The notes: generated from the letters alone by a model not told the origin. A stretch of 64,000 bases of DNA from Sipunculus nudus (GCA_026874595.1 CM049310.1:66048056-66112055); one strand, 5' to 3'. Shown: positions 1 to 9,926, counted from the first letter of the stretch. Translations and numbers: made by a program.

Positions 1-290
1 ACCCTTACAGGGTTGATTGACAACCGAACACCCTGGAACCCTATTGTTTTTGGTCAACATTGCTCCAAGGTCAAGGGTCAAGGTCACGACAGGTGTGGTT
101 AACGGTTTTTGCACTATAACTTCGCCATAAATAGGCTTATCCACTTCTGCAATAGCTCGTTTTTTTCGTCATCACCTGGCCTTTCTTTTGATATGTAGCT
201 TACGTAAATTTGCCGTTACCATGGTTACATTTTTTGGGCAAAAATCATGGAAATTGGAAATAACACGACAATTTTTTTGTAACTTTGTCA
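1..290 (+). repeat. Partial higher-order block spacer (head of an R148 block)
   Basis: This stretch matches the spacers that precede the R148 arrays at 38.34, 40.25, 42.86 and 44.70 kb, beginning with the same 'acccttacagggttgattg' sequence. It holds a triple AGGTCA-like run near 66-93, the recurrent 'cactataacttcgccataaa' segment and an X-box-like palindrome at 215-228. The window opens inside a block, so the upstream part is cut off. It is non-coding by inspection. Confidence 0.85.
215..228 (+). promoter_or_regulatory. RFX X-box-like palindrome GTTACCATGGTTAC
   Basis: GTTACC-AT-GGTTAC is one base from the perfect inverted repeat GTTACCATGGTAAC, which resembles the X-box bound by RFX factors. 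The same sequence recurs at the same place in nearly every composite unit: 9771, 38569, 40463, 40913, 43074 and 44922, and in each 1,274-bp repeat. The similarity is seen directly; binding is not shown. Confidence 0.5.
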
Positions 291-1625
291 GTTTTCAAGC
301 TAGGCAGATCTAGTTTTCAGCATTTTGTTCCACATGACCAGCTTGACACGACAGAACTGAAAGTCACGCCAAATCTTGCGCCATATCTCGTCAAACGAGA
401 AAAAATGAGACTTCGCGGAAATGCTTAAAACTCGGCGACTTTTACAGCTAGACAGGTCTGGTTTTCGGCATTTCGTTCCACCAAACAAGCTTGACACGAC
501 ACAGCTGCAAGACAGGCCAAATCTCGCACCGTATCTCGTCAAACGAGAAAACACGGGATGTCACGGAAATGCTTATAACTAGGCCAGTTTTACAGCTAGA
601 CACGTCTGGTTTTCGACATTTAGTTCCACTAGACCAGCTTGACACGACAGATATGCAAGTCTGGCAAAATCTCGCACCGTATCTCGTCAAACGAGAAAAC
701 ACGAAATTTCACGGAAATGCTTATAACTCGGCCAGTTTTACAGCTAGACAGGTCTGGTTTCCGGCATTTCCTTCCACATGACCAGCTTGACACGATAGAT
801 GTGCAAGTCAGGCCAAATCTCGCACCCTATCTCGTCAAACGAGAAAACACGAGATTTCACGGAAATGCTTATAACTCGGCGAGTTTTACAGCTAGACAGG
901 TCTAGTTTTCGGCATTCATTAACATTTGGACGGCTTGACATGACAAACCTGCAAGACTGGCCAAATCTCGCACCATATCTCGTCAAACGATGAAAAAGGA
1001 GATTTCACAGAAATGCTAATAACTCGGCGACTTTTACAGCTAGACAGATGTAGTTTTCGCCATTTCATAACTTTTAGAGAGTTTGATATGACAAATCTTC
1101 AAGACTGGCCAAATCCTGCACCATATCTCGTCACACGAGAAAACACGAGAGTACACGGAAATGCTTATAACTCGGGGACTTTTACAGCTAGACGGATCTA
1201 GTTTTCGCCATTTCGTAACGTTTGGCCGTCTTGACATAATAAAACTGCTCGTCTTGCCAAATCTCGTACTATATCTCGTCAAGCGAGAAAAAAAACATGA
1301 TTTCACGTAAATGCTGATAAGACGGCGACTTTTGCAGCTAGACAGGTCTAGTTTCCGGCATTTTGTAATATTTGACAAACCTGACATGACAAAACTGGAA
1401 ATCTCGCCAAAGCTCGCACCATTTCCCGTCAAACGAGAAAACACGAGATTTCATGCAAATGGTTATAACTCAGCGGCTTTTATAGCTAGACAGGTCTGGT
1501 TTTCGGCATTTCATATCATTTGGCCAGCTTGACATGACAAACCTGAAAACGTCTCACTGCTTCTTGTCAAACGAGATTAACGGGATTCCATGAAAAAATT
1601 TTGAACTTGGTTCCTTTTACACTAG
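290..1625 (+). repeat. R148 tandem array 1 (about nine 148-bp monomers)
   Basis: Monomers repeat every ~148 bp. Each contains 'gctagacaggtctag', 'ttttcggcattt', 'agcttgacacgacag', 'caaatctcgcacc', the hairpin TCTCGTCAAACGAGA and 'ttataactcggcgac'. Monomers diverge towards the right end. Because 148 is not a multiple of three, each monomer shifts the reading frame; the short overlapping frames here (60-134 codons, both strands) are by-products of the repeat. The same monomer fills arrays at 38.6-40.0, 40.5-42.5, 43.1-44.5, 45.0-46.2 and 53.3-54.4 kb. Confidence 0.93.
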
Positions 1626-1816
1626 AAAGATATGCAGCTGTTAAAGGTCAGCATGCATAAATAAACATATTATCCGTTTCTGCTGCCCCCACAATGTTGC
1701 TCATTCATATGACTGTTTCTACATGCACTCTCTGTCTATCTGTCTGTATCATTTCCATTTCCGGCAAGCGCGTGACCTCTGGTCATCTTTTTTGTTTGTT
1801 TGTTTGTTTGTCACCA
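1626..1816 (+). repeat. Array-end linker with CGTGACC hairpin and TTTG tract
   Basis: This conserved linker follows every R148 array: 'aaaggtcagcatgcataaa', then 'gttgctcattcatatgac', a TCTG-rich run, 'ccggcaagcgcg' and the hairpin TGACC-TCT-GGTCA at 1773-1785, ending in (TTTG)n at about 1793-1810. Copies end near 40.11, 42.63, 44.63, 46.33 and 54.55 kb. It joins R148 blocks to long units. Confidence 0.85.
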
Positions 1817-3725
1817 CTCTCCTGGCCACAATTTTGCCACAATAACCTTGAAACTTACAGGGATGTTGGAAAACATAATTTCTAGGTGCCCTATTGTTTT
1901 TGGTTAAAATAGGTCAAAGGTCAAGGTCGTCAAATCTTCCCAAAACGGTTTTTTCTTCATATCTTTGTGACTATTAGCCGTATCTACTTCAACAATAGCT
2001 CATTTTAATCGTCATTCCAAGGCCTGTCATCTTGTGTGTAGCTGACTCAAATTTGCCGTAACCATGGTTACAAGTTTTGGGGCAAAAGTCATAATATTCA
2101 AAAATAAGGGGTCTTATTTTTTTAACTTTGTCAGTTTTAAAGCTAGAGTGATCTAGTTTTTTGCATCAGGTAGCATTCAACTAGTACTACAAGATTTTAT
2201 TACAAGTCTTGCAGTATCTCGTAAAATATCTTGTAAATAGAGATATTTCGAGATTTCATTCATCTTGCGCCAAAGGCCACATTATTGCAGGAATCTTTTT
2301 GAAACTGACATATTATAAGTCCTACACTAGTATCTTGAAATTGTTTTTTCACTTTTTGAATAGGGCCGCTAGGGGGCGCTGGATGCGAACCTCCCGAACA
2401 TATCATATTTTGGCCATATCTCCAAAATTATAAGCCTCAATTACATAAACTATAGCTTATTTTCTTCCTCTGAGTCTTTTCCATAACCTAGTGTAGTCAT
2501 CTGGTCACAATTTTGTGACACTTTGTCAGTGTGTCTGTCTGTTTTCAGTTGTCCTCAAATTTGCCTGCTTGCTCTTGCGTCTAACATATAGCATTCTACA
2601 GGCCACAGTTTTGAAAGAATCCTTTTGAAACTATTACATCTTAAGTCTTACACTAATATCTCGAAACCAATTTTTCATTTTCCGGATATGGCCGCTAGGG
2701 GGCGCTGAACTCGAACCTCTCCCAACATATCATGCTTTGGCAATATCTCCAAAACTATAAACCTCAGTTACATAAACTGTAGCTTTTTTCTTCCTTTGAG
2801 TCTTCTCCATAACCTGGAGAAGTCATCTGGACTCAATTTTGAGTCACTTTGCCAGTGTTTTCGTCTGTTTGTCAGTTGTCCTCAAATTCGCCTGCTTGTT
2901 GGCTCTTGCGTCTCACATATAGCATTCTGTAGGCCACAGTTTTGACGGAATCCTTTTGAAACTATTACATCTTATGTCTTACACTAATATCTAGAAATAA
3001 ATTTTTTCATTTTCCGGATATGGCCACTAGTCGGCGCTGCACATGACTCTCACGAACATACCATTGTATTGGCCATAACTCTACACCCAAAGCCTCAGTT
3101 ACATAAGCTATAGCTTATTTTCTTCCTTTGAGTCTTCTCCATAACCTGATTAAGGCAGCTGGTTTCAATCTTCTGTCACTTTGTCAGTGTGTCCATCTGT
3201 TTGTCCGTTATCCTCAAAGTCGCCTGCTTGCTGGTTTTTACGCCTTACATGGAGCATTCTACAGGCCACAGCTTTGACGGAATCCTTTTGAAACTGAGAC
3301 ATCTCATGTCATACACTAATAATACGAAACGCATTTGTCGTCTTCGGAACATGTCTGCTAGAGGGCGCTACAGTCGAGCCTCCCAAGTATATCATTAATT
3401 CGCCATACCTCATAAACTATAAATCTAAATTACATAAATTATAACTCATTTTCTTCCTTTGAATCTTCTCAATAATTAGCTTATGTCATCTGGTGTCAAT
3501 CTTGTCTCACAAAGTCAGTATGTCTGTCTGTTCGTCTTTTGTTGTCAGCTTTGTCTGCTTGCCTGTTCTTTTGTCTCATATGTCATTCTAAGGGCCACAT
3601 ATTCTCAGCAATGTCTCTGAGAGTCATTCCATTAATAGAAAACCGACAATATGTTCTGTCTGTCCGTCTGTGTTTCACTTCCGAATTCCGGCAAGCGTTC
3701 GACCTATGGTCGTCTAGTTTGTTTG
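1817..3725 (+). repeat. Long ~1.9-kb composite unit, copy 1
   Basis: It begins 'ctctcctggccacaatttt' and runs through AGGTCA repeats (~1908-1930), an X-box-like palindrome (~2059), the 'agctagagtgatctag' segment and then four ~328-bp subrepeats. Each subrepeat has 'ggccacagttttga', 'aatatctcgaaa', a CTCF-like site and 'catatctccaaaactat'. CTCF-like cores lie near 2371, 2698, 3028 (degenerate, TAGTCGGCGC) and 3360 (TAGAGGGCGC). It ends in the hairpin CGACC-TAT-GGTCG at 3700-3712. Homologous units lie at 7.0-8.4, 21.6-23.0, 36.2-38.15 and 46.35-52.14 kb. Confidence 0.9.
2689..2707 (+). promoter_or_regulatory. CTCF-like site TGGCCGCTAGGGGGCGCTG
   Basis: It compares with the vertebrate CTCF core as I recall it (TGGCCACCAGGGGGCGCTA). 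It differs at position 6 (A to G), 8 (C to T, tolerated in the YAG variant) and 19 (A to G, tolerated). This is the typical version in the ~328-bp subrepeats; equivalents start near 2363, 7582, 7908, 8234, 22185, 22511, 22837, 36784, 37112, 46900, 47229, 48841, 49171, 50766 and 51095. Sequence similarity only. Confidence 0.5.
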
Positions 3726-3727
3726 TT

Positions 3728-3817
3728 GCTTGCCGGAATCAAAGATTTCGGCAAGCATATTACTCAGTTGTGTATGTCTGTTTGTTACTTGCCGGAAATC
3801 TTCGATTTTCGCAAGTA
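3728..3817. repeat. Two GCTTGCCGG palindromes (67-bp family)
   Basis: The palindrome starting at 3728 has arms gcttgccg/cggcaagc around 'gaatcaaagattt'. The next starts at 3787 with arms acttgccg/cgcaagt around 'gaaatcttcgatttt'. They belong to the family that forms an array at 8.85-9.48 kb. A TTTG/TCTG tract follows at about 3835-3880. Confidence 0.85.
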
Positions 3818-3834
3818 TGTTTGTCAGTTCCGTA

Positions 3835-3880
3835 TGTTTGTTTGTTTGTTTGTCTGTCTGTCTGTTTGTTTGTCGGTGCT
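3835..3880 (+). repeat. (TTTG)n/(TCTG)n microsatellite
   Basis: An uninterrupted run of TTTG and TCTG tetranucleotides. Similar tracts mark the same junction in other units (1793, 6980, 19588, 34191, 42755, 46321 and 48260). Confidence 0.95.
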
Positions 3881-4420
3881 CTACAGGCCACAATTCTGAA
3901 GCAATCGCCCTGAAACTTTTACAATAAGTGTAAAATCGAAAACCCTGGGTGCCTATTGTTTTTGGCCTTGAACAGTTCAAGGTCAAGGTCAGGGTCCCTG
4001 AAAAACCTTAAAACGGATTTTCCTTCATATCTTTGTAAAAAATAATCGTAGCGGCTTAATCTTTAGCTCATTTTATTCCTCATCATGTTACCTTTCCACA
4101 TTCTAGCAAATATCTCTGATCATTCGTTACCATAGTAACGTATTTTTGGGAAGAAATGATAGAATTTGATATTTTCTTTCTAAATTTTTCATTTTTAAAG
4201 CTAGAGAGTTCTAGTTTTCTGCATCAGGTAGTATTTCATGAGCTGTTTATGATAGAATTGTTAATCCCGCAAAACCTCGCACTATTTCTCGTCAAACGAG
4301 AGTTTTCGAGATTTCATTAAATATGACCTGCAGGTTGCATTTTATTAACAATGGCTTTGAAATTAATGTATTTTGTGTTATTTATAAATATCTCGAAATT
4401 GTTTTTTCATTTTTTTAAAA

Positions 4421-4439
4421 TAGCCACCAGGGGGCGTGG
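4421..4439 (+). promoter_or_regulatory. CTCF-like site, CCACCAGGGGGCGTGG version
   Basis: The sequence TAGCCACCAGGGGGCGTGG keeps the CCACCAGGGGGCG core and differs at the 3' end (TGG for CTA). The same version occurs near 18807, 20190, 33410, 34793 and 52979. It lies about 300 bp after an X-box-like palindrome in the same diverged unit. Confidence 0.5.
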
Positions 4440-4570
4440 TACTGGTAACACTACAACTTATCATTTTTGCACAACATCTTAAAAAATATTAAGCATATAA
4501 CAATTTCTTTTGTCGCATCTAAGACTAGTATCATTGGCTTATTCCTGGGTACATGTAGCTTTGTGCTGCC

Positions 4571-4584
4571 GTTACCATGGTAAC
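4571..4584. promoter_or_regulatory. Perfect X-box palindrome GTTACCATGGTAAC
   Basis: A 14-bp perfect inverted repeat equal to an RFX X-box-type sequence. The same perfect form is at 19893-19906 and 34496-34509. GTAACCATGGTAAC is at 7276-7289 and 48538-48551. Confidence 0.5.
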
Positions 4585-5210
4585 CAAATTTTGGGGTAAA
4601 ACTTGACAATCTGAAAATAATTAGTTTTTTGCTTCTATCTCTGTTGATATTTATACTACAAGGGTCTAGTTTTCTGCATGAGGTAGCATTCCTTTGGCTC
4701 TAATCCAGTCAATTGGAAGTCTCGTAGAATCTCGATCTGTTTTTCCGTCAAACGAGAAATTACGAGATTTCACAGAAATGCTGATAACTCGATCACATTT
4801 TAGGTTAAAGAGTATACGGTTTCAGCCTCTGGTAGCCTTTCGGAAGCTTAACATGATAAAACTGCAAATCTCGCCAAATCTCGCATCATCTCCCGCCAAA
4901 CGAGAATATTCGATATTTTGAACAAAATATTCAACAAATGTCTTTATCTCTTTCAATTTTATGCTAGAGATTTTATTTTTCTACTGTTCAACAATCATTT
5001 GATTAGTGTTAAGTGATATAAGTGAATATCTCGTTATATCTCGCACCATTTGTCGTCAAACGAGAACAGTGGACCATTTAAACAAACGCCTATTATGCTG
5101 TCATTTTATACCCTACAGACATATAGTTTTTAACATTTGACAGGGTCTGACACTCTCATTCACATCATGTGATTATATTGCAATTCTCGTCAAATCTTGC
5201 CTCGTTTTTC

Positions 5211-5540
5211 ATCAAATGATGAAAATACATCCAATTGCCGTGAGCACAAGTGGCTTCAGGGTTGACCGGTAAGTGCCGGCAAGGCTATTAGAGTTGCATG
5301 TTGGCGTGCGCGGTCGTCCATGAATCTCACAAAGCAGCATTGAATAGAGGACAAAAGCCGCTAAATGTGGAGGGAACACACCTGTGATTTTTATTGTGTC
5401 CTTTTGTGCAGCCACTTGTGTTGCCAGGAACCACTGGCAAATCTTTGAAACCAGGGACGGATCCCCGATTTTGTAGTTGGGGGTGTCAAAATATGGGCTG
5501 ATCCCTGGTTAAGCAGTTGGGGGCAGGAGTAAAATTTTAA
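5211..5540 (+). repeat. Module with 'caattgccgtgagcac' and 'gggacggatcccc'
   Basis: The left part ('acatccaattgccgtga' onward) is a diverged relative of 20.97-21.17 kb and of the GC-rich CACGTG module at 15.41 and 19.30 kb. The right part carries 'ccagggacggatccccg' and 'agttgggggtgtcaa', which recur at 21.30-21.37 kb and 35.91-35.97 kb. These look like the ends of an older inserted repeat. No coding potential is visible. Confidence 0.6.
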
Positions 5541-6845
5541 TTATACATCAAATATATATATTAAAATAAAATATCTGGAAATTTATTTTTTTCCTTTTAG
5601 AAAATAGCCCCCAGATGGCGCTGCAGCAATCATTATTGTGCCATATCTCCAAAACTATAGACAGTGTCACAACATTGATTGCAGCTTCTGAAACTATATT
5701 TAATGCGTTTAACCTCGTTGGGACTCTGTCGTATTCTGTGGGGGTTAAATTTTAATTATACATAAAATATATATAATAAAAATTAAAATATCGCGAAACT
5801 ATTTTTTTTCCCCTTTCAGATGGCGCTGCAGCAATCATTATTGTGCCATATCTCCAAAACTATAGACAGTGTCACAACATTGATTGCAGCTTCTGAAACT
5901 AGATTTAAAGCGTTTAACCTCGTGGGGACTCTGTCGTATTCCGCGGGGGTTAAAGTTTAATTATACATAAAATATATATAATTAAAAATAAAATATCTCG
6001 AAACTATTTTTTTTCCTTTCAGATGGCGCTGCAGTAATCATTATTGTGCCATATCTCCAAAACTATAGACGGTGTCACAACATTGATTGCAGCTTCTGAA
6101 CCTAGATTTAATGTGTTTTCCTCGTAGGGACATTGTCATATTCAGCAGAAGTTTAAATTTAATTATACATCAAATATTTATTATAAAAAAATAAAATATC
6201 TCGAAACTTACTTTTTGTCCTTTTAATTATAGCCGCCAGATGGCACTGCAGCAATCATTTTTTTGCCATATCTATAAAACTAGAGATAGTGTCACAACAT
6301 TGATTGCAGCATCTGGAACTAGATTTAATGGGTTTATCCTCGTGAAGACTCTGTCATATTCTTCCGTTACCATGGGGGCCTAATATAGGTTACAATTAAA
6401 TTCTTCTTTTTCCTGAAATTCAAAATATGAAGATTTATTCTAATTGACTGACGCTTATTTTATTCATGCTTTCCATTCTCCATGACAGGAGTACATTGCC
6501 TACACATGGAGTTATTTTCCATCTGTCTGTCTACTCATTTGTGGCTATTGAAAATCAGCGAAATCACATAAAAATGTGCTTCCATTTTAACCATGATAGC
6601 GGTTGTTCATTTGATCAAATCCAAACGTTCCCTGTCTGCCTGCCTAGTAACTGTGCGTCTGTTTTGCTGTCTTATTTCCGGCCATTTCCGGAACTAGATT
6701 TAATGCCTTTAACCTCGTGGGGACTCTGTCGTATTCTGCGGGGGTTAAATTTTAATTATACATCAAATATATATAATAAAAAAATAAAATGTCTCGAAAC
6801 TTATTTTTTGCCCTTTTAGAAATAGCCGCCAGATGGCGCTGCAGC
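5541..6845 (+). repeat. ~205-bp tandem repeat with AGATGGCGCTGCAG
   Basis: The marker AGATGGC recurs at 5613, 5818, 6021, 6238 and 6831, so unit length is 203-217 bp until a ~375-bp interruption (6370-6670) before the last unit. Each unit has 'aatatctcgaaact', CCAGATGGCGCTGCAG, 'catatctccaaaactat', 'cacaacattgattgcagc' and a run of 'aattatacataaaatatat'. Three markers (the clear-stress 'atctcgaaa', the AGATGGCGC core and 'atatctccaaaac') tie it to the ~328-bp subrepeats. Confidence 0.9.
6822..6845 (+). promoter_or_regulatory. CTCF-like site, CCGCCAGATGGCGCTGCAG version
   Basis: The CCAGATGGCGC core is a permitted variant of the CTCF motif (R-K positions AT). Equivalents lie at about 5608, 5815, 6018 and 6231; the 6231 copy reads GATGGCACTG and is degraded. 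All point in the + direction. Confidence 0.45.
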
Positions 6846-6963
6846 AATCATCATTGTGCCATATCTCCAAAACTATTGACAGTATTATACGTTCCCTGTC
6901 TGTCTGCCTAGTAACTGTCTGTCTGTTTCGCTGTCTTATTACCGGCCATTTCCGGCAAGTGTT

Positions 6964-7027
6964 CGACCTCTGGTCGTCTAGTCTGTTTGTTTGTTTGTTT
7001 GTTTGTTTGTTTGTTTGTTTGTCTGCA
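6964..7027 (+). repeat. CGACC-TCT-GGTCG hairpin followed by (TTTG)n
   Basis: The inverted repeat CGACCTCTGGTCG at 6964-6976 is followed by about ten TTTG units and 'tctgcactctcctgg'. It is the standard junction that introduces a long unit. Confidence 0.85.
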
Positions 7028-8415
7028 CTCTCCTGGCCACAATTTTGCCACAATCACCTTGAAACTTACAGGGATGATGAAAAACATAATGTCTAGGTGC
7101 CCTATTGTTTTTGGTTAAAATAGGTCAAAGGTCAAAGGTCAAGGTCACGACAGGTATGGTTAACGGTTTTTGCACTATAACTTCGCCATAAATAGGCTTA
7201 TCCACTTCTGCAATAGCTCATTTTTTTCGTCATCACCTGGCCTGTCATCTGGTGTGTAGCTGACTCAAATTTGAAGTAACCATGGTAACAAATTTTTGGG
7301 GAAAAGTCATGATATTCGAAAATAAGGGGTCTTATTTTTGTAACTTTGTCAGTTTTAAAGCTAGAGTGATCTAGTTTTTTGCATCAGGAAGCATTCAACT
7401 AGTACTACAAGATTTTATTACAAGTCTTGCAGTATCTCATAAAATATCTCGTGAATAGAGATATTTCGAGATTTAATTCATCTTGCACCAAAGGCCACAT
7501 TATTGCAGGAATCTTTTTGAAACTGACATATTATAAGTCCTACACTAGTATCTCGAAATTGTTTTTTCATTTTTTGAATAGGGCCGCTAGGGGGCGCTGG
7601 ATGCGAACCTCCCGAACATATCATATTTTGGCCATATCTCAAAATTTATAAGCCTCAATTACATAAACTATAGCTTATTTTCTTCCTCTGAGTCTTCTCC
7701 ATAACCTAGTGTAGTCATCTGGTCACAATTTTGTGACACTTTGTCAGTGTGTCTGTCTGTTTGTCAGTTGTCCTCAAATTCGCCTTCTTGCTCTTGCGTC
7801 TCACATATAGCATTCTACAGGCCACAGTTTTGAAAGAATCCTTTTGAAACTATTACATCTTAAGTCTTACACTAATATCTCGAAACCAATTTTTCATTTT
7901 CCGGATATGGCCGCTAGGGGGCGCTGGATGCGAACCTCCCGAACATATCATATTTTGGCCATATCTCAAAATTTATAAGCCTCAATTACATAAACTATAG
8001 CTTATTTTCTTCCTCTGAGTCTTCTCCATAACCTAGTGTAGTCATCTGGTCACAATTTTGTGACACTTTGTCAGTGTGTCTGTCTGTTTGTCAGTTGTCC
8101 TCAAATTCGCCTTCTTGCTCTTGCGTCTCACATATAGCATTCTACAGGCCACAGTTTTGAAAGAATCCTTTTGAAACTATTACATCTTATGTCTTACACT
8201 AATATCTCGAAACCGATTTTTCATTTTCCAGAATTGGCCGCTAGGGGGCGCTGCACATGACCCTCACTCACATATCTTATATTGGCCATATCTCTAAAAC
8301 CCAAAGACTCAATTACATAAACTATAGCTTATGTTCTTCCTCTGAGTCTTCCCCATTACCTGGTTAAGTCATCTGGTCTCGGTCTTGTGTCACTTTGTCA
8401 TTATGTCCATATAAA
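7028..8415 (+). repeat. Long composite unit, copy 2
   Basis: It starts 'ctctcctggccacaatttt', with an AGGTCA quadruple at 7122-7147, X-box palindrome GTAACCATGGTAAC at 7276-7289 and three ~326-bp subrepeats with CTCF-like cores near 7590, 7916 and 8241. The left edge of the 14.6-kb duplication falls inside it, at 7476-7486. Confidence 0.88.
7122..7147 (+). promoter_or_regulatory. Quadruple AGGTCA direct repeat (DR1, DR1, DR0)
   Basis: Four AGGTCA hexamers lie head to tail with spacers of 1, 1 and 0 bases. DR1 spacing is typical of RXR/HNF4-type receptors, and TCAAGGTCA is the extended half-site of ERR/SF-1-type monomers. Identical runs are at 46444-46469 and 48384-48409. Binding is not shown. 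Confidence 0.5.
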
Positions 8416-8820
8416 CTTTATAAACGGAGGGAAACATGAATGCACAGAGTCATGCAGGAATGCACGATGACACGCGTTTTAGTAAGACAAAGACACGTGT
8501 AGGTATGAGCGACAATCAGCGCAGTGTGCTCGTTTTGTGTAGGGTCAATCGGGCCAAATGCCAATTCAGGCCCGCAGCCTACGGGATGAATTAATTGGCG
8601 TAGCGGGGACCACGGCCATTTCCTGGTAAAAACTTGTGAATAAATATACCGGACGGGCTGACCATTTTCTCAGGGCCATAGGAATGTCACCATTCCAGCG
8701 TGCCCTCAGACCTGGTCAGACCTGGTCAGACCTAAAACGCGTGCCTGCTCATCTGTGCGCATGCAGGTGATTGCTGTCCAAAGTTTCAGTCGCTGTGTCC
8801 TTCAGGAAAGGACCCGAACC
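8416..8820 (+). repeat. Low-copy linker with ACACGCGTTTTAGTA
   Basis: About 400 bp that does not match the R148 or 328-bp units. It contains 'acacgcgttttagtaaga', shared with the linker in each 1,274-bp unit ('cacgcgttttagtatgaa', ~10595), a doubled 'cagacctggt' (8707-8726) and 'cgcgtgcctgctcatctgtg'. It occurs once in each 14.6-kb copy. No coding region is recognisable. Confidence 0.6.
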
Positions 8821-8821
8821 G

Positions 8822-8841
8822 TTTTTTTTTTTTTTTTTTTT
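8822..8841 (+). repeat. T20 homopolymer
   Basis: Twenty consecutive T bases directly before the palindrome array. The second copy at 23425-23444 is also exactly 20 long, which is notable because homopolymers change quickly. Confidence 0.97.
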
Positions 8842-8844
8842 AAT

Positions 8845-9480
8845 TGCTCGCCGGAAATCTTCGATTTCTGCAAGCAGGTTGGTCAGTCGCGGATGTCTGT
8901 TTGTCTGTTTGTTGCTTGCCGGAAATCTTCGATTTTCGCAAGCATATTACTCAGTTGCGTATGTCTGTTTGTCTGTTTGTTGCTTGCCGGAATCAAAGAT
9001 TTCGGCAAGCATATTACTCAGTTGCGTATGTCTGTTTGTCTGTTTGTTTGTTTGTTGCTTGCCGGAATCAAAGATTTCGGCAAGCATATTACTCAGTTGC
9101 GTATGTCTGTTTGTCTGTTTGTTGCTTGCCGGAATCAAAGATTTCGGCAAGCACATTACTCAGTTGCGTATGTCTGTTTGTCTGTTTGTTGCTTGCCGGA
9201 ATCAAAGATTTCGGCAAGCATATTACTCAGTTGCGTATGTCTGTTTGTCTGTTTGTTGCTTGCCAGAATCAAAGATTTCGGCAAGCATATTACTCAGTTG
9301 CGTATGTCTGTTTGTCTGTTTGTTGCTTGCTGGAATCAAAGATTTCGGCAAGCATATTACTCAGTTGCGTATGTCTGTTTGTTGCTTGCCGGAAATCTTC
9401 GATTTTCGCAAGCTGGTTGGTCAGTCGCGGATGTCTGTTTGTCTGTTTGTTGCTTGCCGGAATCAGAGATTTCGACAAGT
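8845..9480. repeat. 67-bp tandem array of GCTTGCCGG palindromes (10 copies)
   Basis: Palindromes start at 8845, 8913, 8981, 9056, 9123, 9190, 9257, 9324, 9383 and 9451; most spacings are 67-68 bp, one is 75 (an added TTTGTTTG) and one 59. Each palindrome has arms gcttgccg/cggcaagc. The intervening ~38 bp are nearly constant ('atattactcagttgcgta' plus TCTG/TTTG). Copies 1, 2 and 9 carry the loop in one orientation (gaaatcttcgat), the others in the opposite one (gaatcaaagatt). Three + frames are open here for 237-271 codons because the unit lacks stops; this is not evidence of a gene. Confidence 0.95.
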
Positions 9481-9618
9481 ATGTTGATCAGTTCCGTTTG
9501 TTTGTTTGTCTGTATGTCCCCTCTCTACAGGCCACAATTTTGCACCAATCGTCCTGAAACCTATAGATAGAGTGTATAATCGGTTCTTCTCGGACCCTTA
9601 TGGTTTTTGGTCATGATC

Positions 9619-9642
9619 GGTCAAGGGTCAAGGTCAGGGTCA
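9619..9642 (+). promoter_or_regulatory. AGGTCA-type repeat in 1,274-bp unit 1
   Basis: The run is GGTCA-AGGGTCA-AGGTCA-GGGTCA. TCAAGGTCA is an extended half-site of ERR/SF-1-type receptors. The same run appears in units 2-5 and in the second 14.6-kb copy. Confidence 0.45.
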
Positions 9643-9770
9643 CCAAAAAGCTCAAAAACGGTTTTTTCTTCATACCTTCGCCAAAAATAGCCGTAGGCAC
9701 CTAATCTGTAGCCCGTTTTATTTGCCACTGCATGGCCACTTCCAACACTGCAAAATTGCCTCATTTCGCT

Positions 9771-9784
9771 GTTACCATGGTTAC
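9771..9784 (+). promoter_or_regulatory. X-box-like GTTACCATGGTTAC in 1,274-bp unit 1
   Basis: It sits ~130 bp after the AGGTCA run and ~125 bp before the CTCF-like site. The order and spacing are kept in all five units. Confidence 0.5.
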
Positions 9785-9907
9785 GCAATTTTGGGGAGAA
9801 ATCATGGAATTTCGTGATATTTTTCAAATTTGCAGCAATTTTACTGATTCTGAGATATTTTATGTAACATAAGAATATCTCGAAACGGGTTTTTCAGATT
9901 TTGGAAA

Positions 9908-9926
9908 TGGCCGCCAGGGGGCGTGG
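9908..9926 (+). promoter_or_regulatory. CTCF-like site TGGCCGCCAGGGGGCGTGG
   Basis: The first 16 bases differ from the recalled CTCF core TGGCCACCAGGGGGCG only by G at position 6. Counterparts in later units start near 11183, 12456, 13730 and 15003, with copies at +14,603. Confidence 0.5.

Larger units (their letters stand above)
3881..5210 (+). repeat. Diverged R148-like composite unit
   Basis: The order is AGGTCA repeats (~3976-3995), GTTACCATAGTAAC at 4126-4139, 'gctagagagttctag', the hairpin CTCGTCAAACGAG (~4288), a CTCF-like site at 4421-4439, a perfect X-box palindrome at 4571-4584, and two or three more diverged monomers with CTCGTCAAACGAG-type hairpins near 4746, 4893 and 5053. The layout matches 18.2-20.9 kb and its copy at 32.8-35.5 kb, but with many substitutions, so this is an older copy. 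Confidence 0.8.

Noticed and set aside
290-1532. Many 60-134-codon frames on both strands in the R148 arrays
   Set aside because: Each is a translation of the 148-bp monomer; since 148 is not divisible by three, successive monomers are read in different frames, and both strands are equally open.
8845-9480. CRISPR-like pattern: palindromic repeat every 67 bp with ~38-bp spacers
   Set aside because: The spacers are almost identical to one another and consist partly of TCTG/TTTG microsatellite; no cas genes; the context is eukaryotic satellite DNA.
8755-9570. 271-codon frame, the longest in the window
   Set aside because: All three + frames are open over the same interval because the 67-bp unit has no stop codons, the products are Cys/Val/Leu-rich repeats, and the frame begins in unrelated linker and passes through a poly-T tract.
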